From positions 37,510 through 101,509 of the forward strand of contig JAJCZZ010000026.1 in the NCBI GenBank assembly GCA_029262115.1: DNA of 64,000 nt. The letters are read 5' to 3'. Position 1 is the first letter of the stretch; the number at the start of each line of letters is the position of its first letter. Below, piece after piece: positions 18,274-26,751 of the stretch. Both the position numbers and the translations under genes were made by a program. The notes beneath the pieces were generated by a model that saw only the letters and a list, made by a program, of their open reading frames with translations, did no database searches and was not told the origin of the DNA. The DNA comes from Gemmatimonadota bacterium (lineage in GTDB: Bacteria > Gemmatimonadota > Gemmatimonadetes > Longimicrobiales > Gaopeijiaceae).

Positions 18274-18796
18274 ACGTCGCGAACCGCCCGTCGCCCGGGG
18301 GAGCCCACATGAACGACGCCAACCGTCCCGCGCCCGGGCCGCGCGCCGGCCTCCGCCCCGTCCAGGTGCTCCTCCTGGCCCTGTCCGGCGCCACATGGGC
18401 GGCGTGCGGTGAGGCGGGTCCGCCCGCAGACGACCCGGTGGGCGTCCCGACGGTGACCGTCGAGCCGCGACTCACGCTGCGGGGGCCGTCGGCCGGGTCG
18501 CCGACGTGGCCGTCGCCCCCGGCGACACCATCTACGTCCTGGACGGGGCCGAACGGCGCGTGCAGGTCTTCGGTCCGGACGGCACGTTCGTGCGGAGCAT
18601 CGGCCGCCCCGGTCAGGGTCCGGGAGAGCTGGAGCGCCCCGGCGATCTCTTCTGGGGTCCCGACGGGATGCTCTGGGTCGCCGACATGAGGGATAGGAGT
18701 TTCAAACGCCCTCATGGCCTGAAAGCCAAGGTAGGACGGGGCTTCCGGGCGGACGAGGCGGGGTGGCGAAGGCGCTCATGGGGGTCGATTGGGTGA
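18270..18796 (+). pseudogene. 6-bladed beta-propeller lipoprotein, frameshifted and truncated
   Basis: The gene starts at ATG 18270 (or 18309, within a 39-base duplication of the start region) with a lipoprotein-like signal ending ATWAACGEAG. The reading then leaves frame at a run of five G near 18470-18480: adding one G restores RLTLRGAVGRVADVAV and joins the second frame. That frame carries a classic propeller blade (IYVLDGAERRVQVFG, FVRSIGRPGQGPGELERP, MLWVADMRDRS). Homology stops abruptly near 18700, after about two blades of an expected six. So the gene has both a probable single-base deletion and a large 3' loss. Full-length relatives are secreted or outer-membrane-anchored proteins of unknown function. 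It sits at the border of the accessory island. Confidence 0.7.
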
Positions 18797-19420
18797 GGAC
18801 GTGCTCTGACGCACTGGCTGAGCCGTGGCCGGCGGAGAAGATGGGCGAAGCGGTCACGGGGATGCTTGGATGGGCGGAGCCGGCCGGACCGGTCACTAGG
18901 CGGGAGTCCTGGGTAGATGAGGATCTCCGCCGTCCGGTTAGCCGTTGAGGAAGTCTGGCAGCGACTGGTCGAAGTCGAATTTCGGTCCCGACTGGTCGAA
19001 GTCGAGGGCACCGACGCGGAGCGTTGGTCGGGCGCGGGCTGGGCCTCAACGAGATCGAGGGCACCGCGCGAAGCGTGGTCGGGGGATTGGTCGAGGAGGA
19101 AATCACCCTGCGGAGGCCCGTGTGCCGGTGACATGGGAGGGGGCCGGGGAGGCAGGTCGAGGTGCACGGGGATAGAGCGGACGACGGGTGGATCGAGGAA
19201 GGCGCCAGGTTTGGGACGCCTGTATTCAGAGGGCGCGCTCGTTGTCTCAGCCGGGGATCGGGGCCGAGCCTGCTCCGCGCTACGGCGACCCGATATTCGT
19301 TCCTCTCCACGGAGCGAAGCTCACGCTCCCCGCTGTCCGTGGCCACCAGCCGTCGTCCGAATTCCTGTCCTGGCACGACGAGAATCGGTTCGTGGGCTAG
19401 CCGAACGAACCAGTCTTTCT
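18797..19420. other. Gene-poor intergenic stretch with short direct repeats
   Basis: I find no credible gene here. Open frames exist on both strands but show Arg/Pro/Ser-rich, motif-free translations. The stretch holds short direct repeats. CGACTGGTCGAAGTCGA occurs near 18964 and again near 18990, and GAGGGCACCG near 19007 and near 19059. They read like decayed or shuffled sequence left by insertion and deletion events after the truncated propeller gene. Confidence 0.5.
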
Positions 19421-19470
19421 AAGGGTTCCGAACTGCTGAACGGGCGGGTGCGTGGCTTGTCCGACTCTCC
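19421..19470 (+). repeat. AAGGGTTCCGA repeat, copy 1
   Basis: The first of three dispersed copies in the island. It shares about 47 bases with the other two, beginning AAGGGTTCCGAACTGC, then GGGCGGGTG and a GTGGCT-TCCGAC block. The 3' half seen in copies 2 and 3 is not recognisable here. It lies about 45 bases before a strong sigma70-like promoter. Confidence 0.65.
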
Positions 19471-19514
19471 CGCCTTCCCCTGGTGGCCTTCCGGAAATTT
19501 GTACCGAATTGAGA

Positions 19515-19543
19515 TTGACAGGGCGTGTAAATCCGTGTATCCT
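19515..19543 (+). promoter_or_regulatory. Sigma70-type promoter for the propeller gene
   Basis: TTGACA at 19515-19520 and TATCCT at 19538-19543 are separated by 17 bases. This is a near-consensus vegetative promoter in a locally AT-richer patch, and it points at the ATG at 19628. Confidence 0.65.
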
Positions 19544-19627
19544 GCGGTCAGGAGCTGGGCCAGGCGGGCGCATACGGCGCTGGTAACGGGGCGCGTCTTG
19601 CAACGCGGATATGTGTGACATGCCATC

Positions 19628-20675
19628 ATGACACAAGTACAGCTCCAGGACTTTGGTCTCGGGCTTGCGGTGTTAGCTGCGACGGTCGGCATTGGGACGA
19701 CTCCGGCCGTCGCGCAAGATTTGGGAGATCTCTCGGCGATCGTATCGTGGTCGGACACCCTGATCTTGGAAGAGAACAGGGACGTGGTGAACGTCCTGTA
19801 CAATGTAGAAATCGATCCAGCCGGCGGTTTCCTCGTGGCCGATACGCGGGAAGGCCAGTTTCGACGCTATGCCTCGGACGGCCGTCTGCTATGGGCTTTC
19901 GGCCGGAAGGGGGACGGGCCAGCGGAGTTTTTCACTCCCCTTCGCGCTTCGCGGCTAGGGAACGGAAGCCTTGTGGCTCTGCTGGATCGTCGGGGGAAGG
20001 TGGCAGTCCTTGACGAGGCGGGTGACAGTCTGGTCTCCACGGCGCGGACCGATCTGATTCGCATTAGCGACTCAGCCGTTCTCAATGGCGGCGATGTCTG
20101 GATCGGAACCAGCCTCCTGAATCCGAACGATCCGAAAATGTTCTACCGGCTGGACATTACGTCCGGCGAGCAACTGGCGACGCTGCCACCACCCTGGCCT
20201 GGTGACCAGTTCGGGAAGGAAGAGATGTATATGAACTGGTCCGGCCTGGCCCCGTCCTCCACCACGGGGGAGATGTGGGTCACGATTGCGGCCTCGGACA
20301 CGATATACCGAGTTGGTCTCGCCACCGGCCAATATACACAGCGCATTCCCATTCAGTCACGCTTGTTCAAGCCCATGACCAAGGGCAGTGCCGAAGAATG
20401 GGAGTCCGTTCAGGGTCGGCGAGGGTGGGCCGAGAATCAATCGTATCTCACTGATCTGTACCCGCTTGCCGACGGGCGATTCGTCGTTCAGCCAGACGTT
20501 TCAAAATGCGCTGCCGGTCTGGGGGTTGATGCTCGTTGAGCCGGACGGTGTTGTGGCTTTCGAGTCGGACGAGACCCACCGCCTACTCGCCGTCGATCGG
20601 CGAACATCCACCGTGGTATTCCAAGACGGCCGGGCCCTCGCCGGCAATCGCTGGCTCGTGGGCACCCTTCGGTGA
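19628..20675 (+). pseudogene. 6-bladed beta-propeller protein, frameshifted
   Basis: Translation from ATG 19628 gives a signal peptide (AATVGIGTTPAVAQ) and propeller blades (GGFLVADTREGQFRRY, LWAFGRKGDGPAEFF, VALLDRRGKVAVLDEAG) up to GRFVVQ near 20492. That frame then reads into a stop at 20539. The expected last blade, ALPVWGLMLVEPDGVVAFES through NRWLVGTLR, continues in the next frame to a stop at 20675. One extra base near 20495 (CAGCCAG instead of CAGCAG) would explain this. The gene is either recently inactivated or carries a sequencing error. Apart from the shift the length and blade order look complete. The function of this secreted family is unknown. Confidence 0.75.
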
Positions 20676-20702
20676 TGGACCGGCGGGTCCGTTGCGATTC
20701 CA

Positions 20703-20975
20703 GTGGCCCTGGCCTGCCTGATTCTCGTTCTGGCGGTATGCATTGGTGGGGATAAATGGGCCGGTGTCGGGGTCCTTGAAGTGCTTTCATCAAGGCTCGA
20801 AGCGGCAGAATTGGCGGGGCCGAGCCCGGTGTGGGTGTTCTCGACAGAGGACTGCCTCGAATGCAAGGGCTTCCTTCCGGAGCTATCTGCCACACGGCGT
20901 CGCACGGAACTGCCTTTCATTGCCTTCCACGAAGGCCCGTTTAGCGATCGGGGATTCGTGGCCGCCTGTCGCTGA
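20703..20975 (+). CDS. Thioredoxin-fold-like fragment with CxxC
   Basis: An open frame of 90 codons from a GTG, beginning 27 bases after the preceding gene. It has an N-terminal membrane helix (VALACLILVLAVCIGG) and then VWVFSTEDCLECKGFL, a CxxC redox-type motif in the position expected of thioredoxin-like proteins. The rest of a thioredoxin fold is missing, so it is either a very short tethered redox protein or, more likely, a truncated gene. No good ribosome-binding site precedes the GTG. The pairing with propeller genes on both sides hints at a shared envelope role, but that is inference. Confidence 0.4.
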   Translation: MALACLILVLAVCIGGDKWAGVGVLEVLSSRLEAAELAGPSPVWVFSTEDCLECKGFLPELSATRRRTELPFIAFHEGPFSDRGFVAACR

Positions 20976-21003
20976 TGTCTACACCAACGGAGGCGCAGGC
21001 CTG

Positions 21004-22419
21004 ATGGTGCGTACCGCCAGCCTGCTGGCCGCCCTGTTCGTTCTTGGTGCATCTCAGGCGCTAGGCCAGTACGACGCTATTCTCGTGACCCGAAACGACA
21101 GTGCTGGTGTCGAAAGGGTTCGTTCGGAGATCCCGGAGTCCTTGCGTTCCTGGACCCTGGACACGGTGACGGTGCTGACAATAGATGAAGGCAGATCCGG
21201 GGGATGCGGGGCTGTCAACCAACCATCGACGGTGGAAGCGCTCAGTACCGGGGTTCTCATCGTAATTAGCGGCCCGCGACGCGCGTTATGCGCGTTCTCT
21301 CCCACAGGTCATCTTCTGTGGAAGGTTGGTGGCAGGGGCGATGGCCCTGGAAGATTCCGTTGGATCGAGAACGCGTCAGTTAGGGGCGACACCCTTTGGC
21401 TCTATGACGATCAACTCGGTCGAATGACCTCGTTTTCAGCGGACGGCGATCTACTAGACACGACAACCGTTCCCTTGCCGTCTGGTGGCCGACCTCGAAG
21501 GGCCTGGCCTTTAGAGGTCGGTGGAATGATGGCTGTCGCAGTGGAGCAGGTCAGTTCCGGGCTTCCATCGGGACTGGTAGTCACGAGGGCCACATACTTG
21601 GCCCGGCGGGGTGTCGAAACCCCCGATACCATTGCCACCGCACCAGGAGATGAAATCTTCGTGCTCCCTTCTGGGCCCTCCGGTCGACCAGGCTTCCGAG
21701 TCCCAGTATTCGGGCTCAGGGAGTCTTCCGCCTTCCGCAGAGACGGGAGGCTGTTCGTTCGCATTGGGCGGGGTCGTATCGTTGGCGAGTTCGATCTGAC
21801 TCGGGGCCTGGTACGCACGATTGCGTGGGGCGACGGCGATCTCACTCTGACGGACTCCACTTGGATCGATGGATTAAGGCAGGCGTATGGCCCTTTGGCA
21901 CCCACCCCTGAGCAGTATGACATGCCTCGTCCCAGTCACGTGCCAGGCCTCGGAAGGATGGTGCTCGACACCCATGATCGGCTTTGGATTAGCAAATACG
22001 CGCAGTACCAGCGCTATGCATCCCGGTGGTTCAAAGTGTCCGAGGACGGTAGTGTCGTCGGAGTCTTGGATCTTCCCACCGGATTCCGCCTCCTCGGTGT
22101 GACCGGAGACCGAGCAATCGGCGGGCAGGAATTGGAGGGAGGTGGCGTGGAGATTCAGGTGCGCCGGATCCTCGCCCGGGGACTCCGGACGTTCCACGAG
22201 AGTGCTCCGGTGGAATCCAGGGGCTACGGTCGGGCCTCATTGACCCACAGCGCGATTTCCATGAGGAGTTCGCCCACCTCACGCCGACTGGGGTCGTCCA
22301 ACTTCTCGAATCGACACGCCCTGACGCTGAGGACCTGTGGGGGCTCTGGTTGTCGCTGGTCTTGTTTCTTTCAGGGCGGGGGAACGCTGCCACCTCGCCG
22401 ATCCCCAAGAACCGCATGA
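21004..22419 (+). CDS. Secreted 6-bladed beta-propeller protein
   Basis: The product has 471 residues from ATG 21004 with a clear signal peptide (TASLLAALFVLGASQALGQ). Propeller blades include VLIVISGPRRALCAFSPTG, LLWKVGGRGDGPGRF, DTLWLYDDQLGRMTSFS and LWISKYAQYQRYASRWFKV. Propeller homology ends near residue 394 (EIQVRRILAR, about 22185). The last 77 residues are Ser/Arg-rich and look out of frame. In another frame the same DNA (about 22215-22436) reads DPQRDFHEEFAHLTPTGVVQ to a stop, like the 3' end of a different gene. So the C-terminus probably crosses a deletion junction. Function unknown. Confidence 0.6.
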   Translation: MVRTASLLAALFVLGASQALGQYDAILVTRNDSAGVERVRSEIPESLRSWTLDTVTVLTIDEGRSGGCGAVNQPSTVEALSTGVLIVISGPRRALCAFSPTGHLLWKVGGRGDGPGRFRWIENASVRGDTLWLYDDQLGRMTSFSADGDLLDTTTVPLPSGGRPRRAWPLEVGGMMAVAVEQVSSGLPSGLVVTRATYLARRGVETPDTIATAPGDEIFVLPSGPSGRPGFRVPVFGLRESSAFRRDGRLFVRIGRGRIVGEFDLTRGLVRTIAWGDGDLTLTDSTWIDGLRQAYGPLAPTPEQYDMPRPSHVPGLGRMVLDTHDRLWISKYAQYQRYASRWFKVSEDGSVVGVLDLPTGFRLLGVTGDRAIGGQELEGGGVEIQVRRILARGLRTFHESAPVESRGYGRASLTHSAISMRSSPTSRRLGSSNFSNRHALTLRTCGGSGCRWSCFFQGGGTLPPRRSPRTA

Positions 22420-22498
22420 TCGAGAATTGGGAGGACTACCCGGGTGGGCGGCCTTAGAAAGACCTTGCGGCGGTCGGCTTGTCCGTGGAGCTTTTGGC

Positions 22499-22714
22499 AT
22501 GTCGAAGACCCGAGTCGATTTCAGCCGCCTGACCGTTGCCGAGCGAATTCAGTTGGCTGAGGACCTCTGGGACAGTGTGGCTGAATCGGATGAGGTGCTT
22601 GATCTCACCGATGCCCAACGGGCTGAGCTCGACCGCCGCCTCAAGGCACATCGTGACGACCCGACCACAGCCATCCCTTGGGACGTGTTCCGCGAAGAAC
22701 TCCTCAATGGCTGA
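22499..22714 (+). CDS. Addiction-module antitoxin
   Basis: The product has 71 residues and starts after a well-placed GGAG (8-base spacing). It reads LTVAERIQLAEDLWDSVAES, then LTDAQRAELDRRLKAH and IPWDVFREEL. This is the pattern of the 'putative addiction module component' family that partners RelE/ParE toxins: an N-terminal helical part followed by the toxin-neutralising tail. The toxin gene follows after a 9-base gap, the usual order for type II systems. Such pairs normally repress their own promoter, which would lie in 22420-22498. Confidence 0.8.
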   Translation: MSKTRVDFSRLTVAERIQLAEDLWDSVAESDEVLDLTDAQRAELDRRLKAHRDDPTTAIPWDVFREELLNG

Positions 22715-22723
22715 CGGCGTCCG

Positions 22724-23014
22724 GTGCGCCTCCAGTTTCGCCCCCAGGCTCGCCTTGACATCCTTGACGCGCGGCAGTGGTACGAGAGCCAATCCCGTGG
22801 ACTCGGTTCTGAGTTCGCCCGGGCCGTCGATGCCGCGGCTGCTGGAATCCTCCGTTTTCCCGCATCCAACCGTCGAGTTCGCGGGGACGTGAGAAAGGCG
22901 ATCTTGCGTCGTTTCCCCTATTCGCTGCTATACGTCGCGGCACCGGACGAGGTCACGGTGCTCGCGTGCTTCCACCATCGCCGCGATCCCCGCACTTGGA
23001 GTGACCGGGTCTGA
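22724..23014 (+). CDS. RelE/ParE-superfamily toxin
   Basis: The product has 96 residues from a GTG at 22724. It carries the family pattern: QFRPQARLDILDARQWYESQ, SEFARAVDAAAAGILRFP, RRFPYSLLYVAAPDEVTVLA and CFHHRRDPRTW. The length matches the family. The toxin acts either on ribosome-bound mRNA (RelE) or on DNA gyrase (ParE); the sequence resembles ParE-like members more, but I cannot decide. It pairs with the antitoxin immediately upstream. Confidence 0.8.
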   Translation: MRLQFRPQARLDILDARQWYESQSRGLGSEFARAVDAAAAGILRFPASNRRVRGDVRKAILRRFPYSLLYVAAPDEVTVLACFHHRRDPRTWSDRV

Positions 23015-23094
23015 GGTCTAAACAAGGGATATCTGGACTCCTCCTCTGGGTAGGATACAGACGCGCGGCAATGTTCACCACATGAGCAGCTCTC

Positions 23095-23223
23095 CGTTGG
23101 CCTGTGGAAGGGGTGGTCGCGGCTCCGGATGGGAACCCCGTGGGCCTCCACCGTATGGATCATCGACGAGGCCGGAGACCCCATACTCGTGACCGCTATC
23201 CGACTGCGAGAGACCGATGAAAG
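23095..23223 (+). pseudogene. Possible DUF6883 gene remnant
   Basis: Only the 3' part of a gene seems to remain. One frame reads VEGVVAAPDGNPVG and the next continues TVWIIDEAGDPILVTAIRLR. Together these match the C-terminal pattern of DUF6883 proteins (VEG, P-G, then RTVW-x-V ... VTAYP). Such genes are often found just before DUF4926 genes, as here. A frameshift near 23150 and the lack of a 5' end make it a relic. This call is from memory of the family pattern and is weak. Confidence 0.3.
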
Positions 23224-23441
23224 AACTGGACACGGTTGTTCTGCGCCGGCCCCTGCCCGAGGCGGGTCTCGAAGCTGGTGACGTGGGTGCGGTGGTACAC
23301 CGCTACGACGCCGAGTCGTACGAGGTTGAGTTCGTCTCAGGCGAAGGCAGAACGGTCGCTGTGGTAACCCTCCCGGCCAGTGACCTCAGGCTCATCGAGG
23401 CCCGTGAAATCCTCCATGTGCGGAGCCTTGCAGCAACCTGA
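23217..23441 (+). CDS. DUF4926 domain protein
   Basis: The product has 74 residues: ELDTVVLRRPLPEAGLEAGD, then VGAVVHRYDAESYEVEFV and TLPASDLRL. This is the full length and pattern of the DUF4926 family, a small SH3-like beta-barrel of unknown function. These genes commonly travel in cassette-like pairs with DUF6883 genes and near toxin-antitoxin modules, which fits this neighbourhood. Confidence 0.7.
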   Translation: MKELDTVVLRRPLPEAGLEAGDVGAVVHRYDAESYEVEFVSGEGRTVAVVTLPASDLRLIEAREILHVRSLAAT

Positions 23442-23482
23442 GCCCGACCGCGTCGTCGTGCGGTAGGACGCTGCCTTCTATC

Positions 23483-23577
23483 AAGGGTTCCGACCTGCGG
23501 AGCGGGCGGGTGGGTGGCTCGTCCGACCGGCCCTGACCCCCGCGCACCGGCTCCGCCTAGCCGTGGCGGTGGACGAG
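23483..23577 (+). repeat. AAGGGTTCCGA repeat, copy 2
   Basis: A copy of about 95 bases that aligns with copy 3 along its full length. It contains the short inverted repeat CGGCT-CCGCCT-AGCCG near 23549-23565. It follows the DUF4926 gene and precedes the PadR promoter. Confidence 0.7.
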
Positions 23578-23604
23578 CCGTAAGGTGGGCGTGCTACCCC
23601 TCTC

Positions 23605-23662
23605 ACTTACAACGTCATTGACCTCCGGACGGGTCCCCACTACCCTCACTTACAGTGTAAGT
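23605..23662 (+). promoter_or_regulatory. PadR promoter with palindromic operator
   Basis: TTGACC (23618-23623) and TACCCT (23641-23646) are spaced by 17 bases. The perfect palindrome ACTTACAGTGTAAGT (23648-23662) sits just after the -10 element, at the likely transcription start. A matching half site ACTTACA lies at 23605-23611, just upstream of the -35 element. PadR-family repressors bind dyads of this type, so the PadR protein encoded next probably represses its own operon here. Confidence 0.65.
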
Positions 23663-23711
23663 CTTGCGACCGGTCCCGTCGGGATCGTCGCGTCCGTGAC
23701 CGGGAGGAGAC

Positions 23712-24041
23712 GTGGGGAAGAATCGACTGGGAGAGTTCGAGCATCAGGTGTTGCTGGCCATGCTACGGTTGGGCGGAGAGGCGTACAGCGTCCCCATCGT
23801 CCTCGAACTCGAAGAGCGGACCGGGCGTGAAGTCTCGCAGTCTTCGGTGTTCATCGTGCTGCAGCGCCTGGAGAAGAAGGGTCTCCTCTCCTCACGGATC
23901 GATGAGAGCACGAAGCCTCAGACGGGTCGTGTGCGGAGGTACTTCCGCCTGACGCCGGCTTCCATGAAGCGCCTGCGAGAGGCCAGGAGCGACTTCATCG
24001 CGCTCTGGGACGGGGTGGGAGCGACCCTGGACGAAGCATGA
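23712..24041 (+). CDS. PadR-family transcriptional regulator
   Basis: The product has 109 residues from a GTG preceded by GGAGGAGAC. The winged-helix pattern is clear: LGEFEHQVLLAMLRLGGEAY, SVPIVLELEERTGREVS, SSVFIVLQRLEKKGLLSSRI and RYFRLTPASMKRL. It is of the short PadR type that typically sits upstream of ADOP permeases and responds to an unknown ligand. Its stop overlaps the permease start (ATGA), so the two are translationally coupled. A palindromic operator lies at its promoter. Confidence 0.9.
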   Translation: MGKNRLGEFEHQVLLAMLRLGGEAYSVPIVLELEERTGREVSQSSVFIVLQRLEKKGLLSSRIDESTKPQTGRVRRYFRLTPASMKRLREARSDFIALWDGVGATLDEA

Positions 24042-26710
24042 GTCGCCGCTCTGCGGGGGCTCCGAGGCCGGGCTTCCTGGTGGCCCCTATCCTGCGCCAC
24101 CGGATCGAGCCTTCTCAGTGGGCTCGGCTACGGGACGAGTTCCTCGAACTGTACGAGCACCGGAAAGCGACTACAGACCAGAAATCGGCCGACAGGTGGC
24201 TCCGACGTGAGTACCGACGCCTTGCATGGCGACTCCTGACGGGGGCGCGTCTGGATGGACCCGCCGCTGCGGCACGGCCGTCTCGGGGCAATCGCTTATC
24301 CGGACTCCGGCAGGATATTCATCACAGTCTGAAAGGACTCGCCCGGGCACCGATGTTCACATCGACGATCGTTGCCACCGTCGGACTCGGCATCGGCGGG
24401 ACGACGCTCGTGTTTGCGATCGTGCATGCGGTCCTCGTTTCGCCCCTGCCGTACCCGGACGGGGAGCGCATGGTGCTCCTTCGCACGGTCCACGGTGAGC
24501 AGATGTGGAGCACGTCCATGGCGGACGCGCACGCGCTGTTCGAGACGCCCCCCGAGTCGTTCGAACAGCTCGCGGCGTACTCGAGGGTGACCAGCAGGGT
24601 CGCCCAGGGAACGGGCGTGGAGCTGATCAGAACCAAGCAAGTTACGCCCGAGTACTTCCGACTCCTTGGACACGACCTGGTGTCGGGCCGCCACTTCAGT
24701 GAGGCGGAAGGCCGTCCCGGAGCGGCGCCCGCTGTGCTCATCACCGAGGGGTTCCGCCGTCGCAGTTTCGCCGCAGATATCGAAGTGCTCGGTCGATCGT
24801 TGCTCATCGATGGCCAGCCACGGGTCATCGTGGGCGTGCTACCGGATCGCCTGGGCCCGCTGGACCGGGGGATCGAGATCTTTCCGGCCCTCGTTGTCGA
24901 GGTGCCGCCACGGAAGGGCCCCTTCTTCTACCCGATGATCGGGCGGCTTCGAGACGGCGTGGATCCGGACGTTGCCCGGAACCAGTTGGCGGCCGTTTCC
25001 GAGCGGATTTTCCCAATCTGGCAAAACTCGTTCACACAGAGGGACGCCGTCCTGGGCTTCATTCCACTCAAAGGCGCGTTGGTAGGCAACGTGGAGCGCA
25101 CGCTCCTGATGGTGCTGACCGCCGTGGCATTCCTCCTGGTGATCGCGTCCACCAACGCATCGAGTCTTCTGGTGGCTCGGGGGATCACACGTGCTCGCGA
25201 GCTAGCGATCCGCGCTGCAATCGGAGCCTCGACTGGGCGGGTCGCCCGGCTGCTGCTTACCGAGGCGTTGGTAATCGCCACTGCCGCCGGCGCGTTCGGC
25301 CTCCTGTTGGCGATAGGAGGGCTGGAGGTGGTTCGGCGCTTGGGGGTTGGCCGGCTCCCGCGTGTGGAGGAGGTGGGGCTCGGCCCCACGGCCACCGCCT
25401 TCTTCATGATCGTAGCCGTGGGCAGCTGGCTGCTCTTCGGAGTCGTTGCCGGTGTGATCACCGCCCGGAATCGGTCTGCGGACCTCGCCGTCGGTGGCGG
25501 TCGATCGACAGCTTCGCGCGGCATGCTCGTCCTGCGACGAGTTCTGGCAGGGGCACAGTTCGCTGTGACCATTCCGTTGCTCGTGGGTGCCGGACTCCTC
25601 GTCGTGTCACTCGAGCACGCGCAAAACGAGAGCTTCGGATTCGACCCGGAAGGGCTTGTCTCCATGCTCGTGACGCTGCCACGTGAGAACTACCCGGATC
25701 AATCGGACGTGCGTGCGTTCTGGAGGACCACGCTGCCCGAGATCGAGGCAATACCGGGAGTCGAGGTGGCTGGGCTGGCCGACGCGCGGCCGCCGTTGCC
25801 GACTGGAGGTGGAAACAACTTCGTCCTCGAGGACCGGCCGGCCGGTCCGGACGTTGCCGCCGTGACCGCTCCGTGGATCACAGCCGACCCGGGCTTCTTC
25901 CGCACGCTCGGGCTAAGGACGGTCGAGGGGCAGGTATACGATCCGGTCCCGTCAGACACGATGCGTCACGCCGTCGTCGACGAGAGTTGGGTCGCTCGCT
26001 TCTATCCAGATGCTTCGCCGCTCGGCAGACGGTTCAGGTCGGGCGGGTGTACTGTGGACGGCTGTCCATGGGACGCGATCGTTGGCGTGGTCCAGGACGT
26101 GAAGACGTCCGGCCTCGATGACACGCGGAAGGAGGGCACCATATACTACGACTTCGCCCGCGACAGCTACTGGTCCCTCCGGCTTCACGTCCGGGCGCGA
26201 GGGGACGCGCTCGCAGTCGTGCCGGGTGTGCGCCGGGTGGTCGCGGCTCGGGATCAAGGCGTCCCGGTGGGGGAGGTACGGACTGTCGAAGATCTGGCGT
26301 CCGAATCCCTCGCGGGTCGTCGCTACACGAGCACCCTGGTCCTGATTCTTGCGGCCACCGCGCTGCTCCTTTCGGTCGTCGGCGTCTATGGCGTGATGGC
26401 GTACTACGTGAAGCAACACGTCCGTGATATCGGCATCCGCATCGCACTCGGCGGGGGGCCGACCTCTGCGCTGAACATGGTGCTGAAGCGTGGGATGACC
26501 GTGGCCGGTGTGGGCACCTTCGTGGGGCTCTTGGCAACGCCTTTGCTCACCAAACCCCTGGCTGCCCTCCTCTACGGCGTCACGCCCGGAGACCCGTTCG
26601 TGATGTCCATCGTGGTCGTAGCCACTCTGCTCGTGGCCCTCGCAGCCACCCTGGTTCCAGGAAGACAGGCGGCGCGCACGGATCCGGCGGTGACCCTCAG
26701 GGAGGACTAA
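24038..26710 (+). CDS. ADOP-type duplicated ABC permease
   Basis: The product has 890 residues. The first 90 residues form the soluble domain typical of 'acidobacterial duplicated orphan permeases' (WARLRDEFLELYEHR ... WLRREYRRLAWRLL). Two MacB/FtsX-like units follow, each with a MacB periplasmic domain and membrane helices. Examples are PMFTSTIVATVGLGIGGTT, LLVARGITRARELAIRAAIG, GVMAYYVKQHVRDIGIRIAL and the end GRQAARTDPAVTLRED. No ATPase gene is adjacent, as usual for these orphan permeases. Probable role: mechanotransmission or efflux with an ATPase encoded elsewhere. Regulation by the coupled PadR repressor is inferred from context. Confidence 0.9.
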   Translation: MSRRSAGAPRPGFLVAPILRHRIEPSQWARLRDEFLELYEHRKATTDQKSADRWLRREYRRLAWRLLTGARLDGPAAAARPSRGNRLSGLRQDIHHSLKGLARAPMFTSTIVATVGLGIGGTTLVFAIVHAVLVSPLPYPDGERMVLLRTVHGEQMWSTSMADAHALFETPPESFEQLAAYSRVTSRVAQGTGVELIRTKQVTPEYFRLLGHDLVSGRHFSEAEGRPGAAPAVLITEGFRRRSFAADIEVLGRSLLIDGQPRVIVGVLPDRLGPLDRGIEIFPALVVEVPPRKGPFFYPMIGRLRDGVDPDVARNQLAAVSERIFPIWQNSFTQRDAVLGFIPLKGALVGNVERTLLMVLTAVAFLLVIASTNASSLLVARGITRARELAIRAAIGASTGRVARLLLTEALVIATAAGAFGLLLAIGGLEVVRRLGVGRLPRVEEVGLGPTATAFFMIVAVGSWLLFGVVAGVITARNRSADLAVGGGRSTASRGMLVLRRVLAGAQFAVTIPLLVGAGLLVVSLEHAQNESFGFDPEGLVSMLVTLPRENYPDQSDVRAFWRTTLPEIEAIPGVEVAGLADARPPLPTGGGNNFVLEDRPAGPDVAAVTAPWITADPGFFRTLGLRTVEGQVYDPVPSDTMRHAVVDESWVARFYPDASPLGRRFRSGGCTVDGCPWDAIVGVVQDVKTSGLDDTRKEGTIYYDFARDSYWSLRLHVRARGDALAVVPGVRRVVAARDQGVPVGEVRTVEDLASESLAGRRYTSTLVLILAATALLLSVVGVYGVMAYYVKQHVRDIGIRIALGGGPTSALNMVLKRGMTVAGVGTFVGLLATPLLTKPLAALLYGVTPGDPFVMSIVVVATLLVALAATLVPGRQAARTDPAVTLRED

Positions 26711-26751
26711 CTGTCGATTGCTCCAGTGGCGGGAGGCGTGCTGGCCGCGAG

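Noticed and set aside
18917..19618. 233-codon open frame in the gene-poor stretch
   Set aside because: Ser/Arg/Gly-rich, no ribosome-binding site, no motif, and it runs through the repeat copy and the promoter of the next gene.
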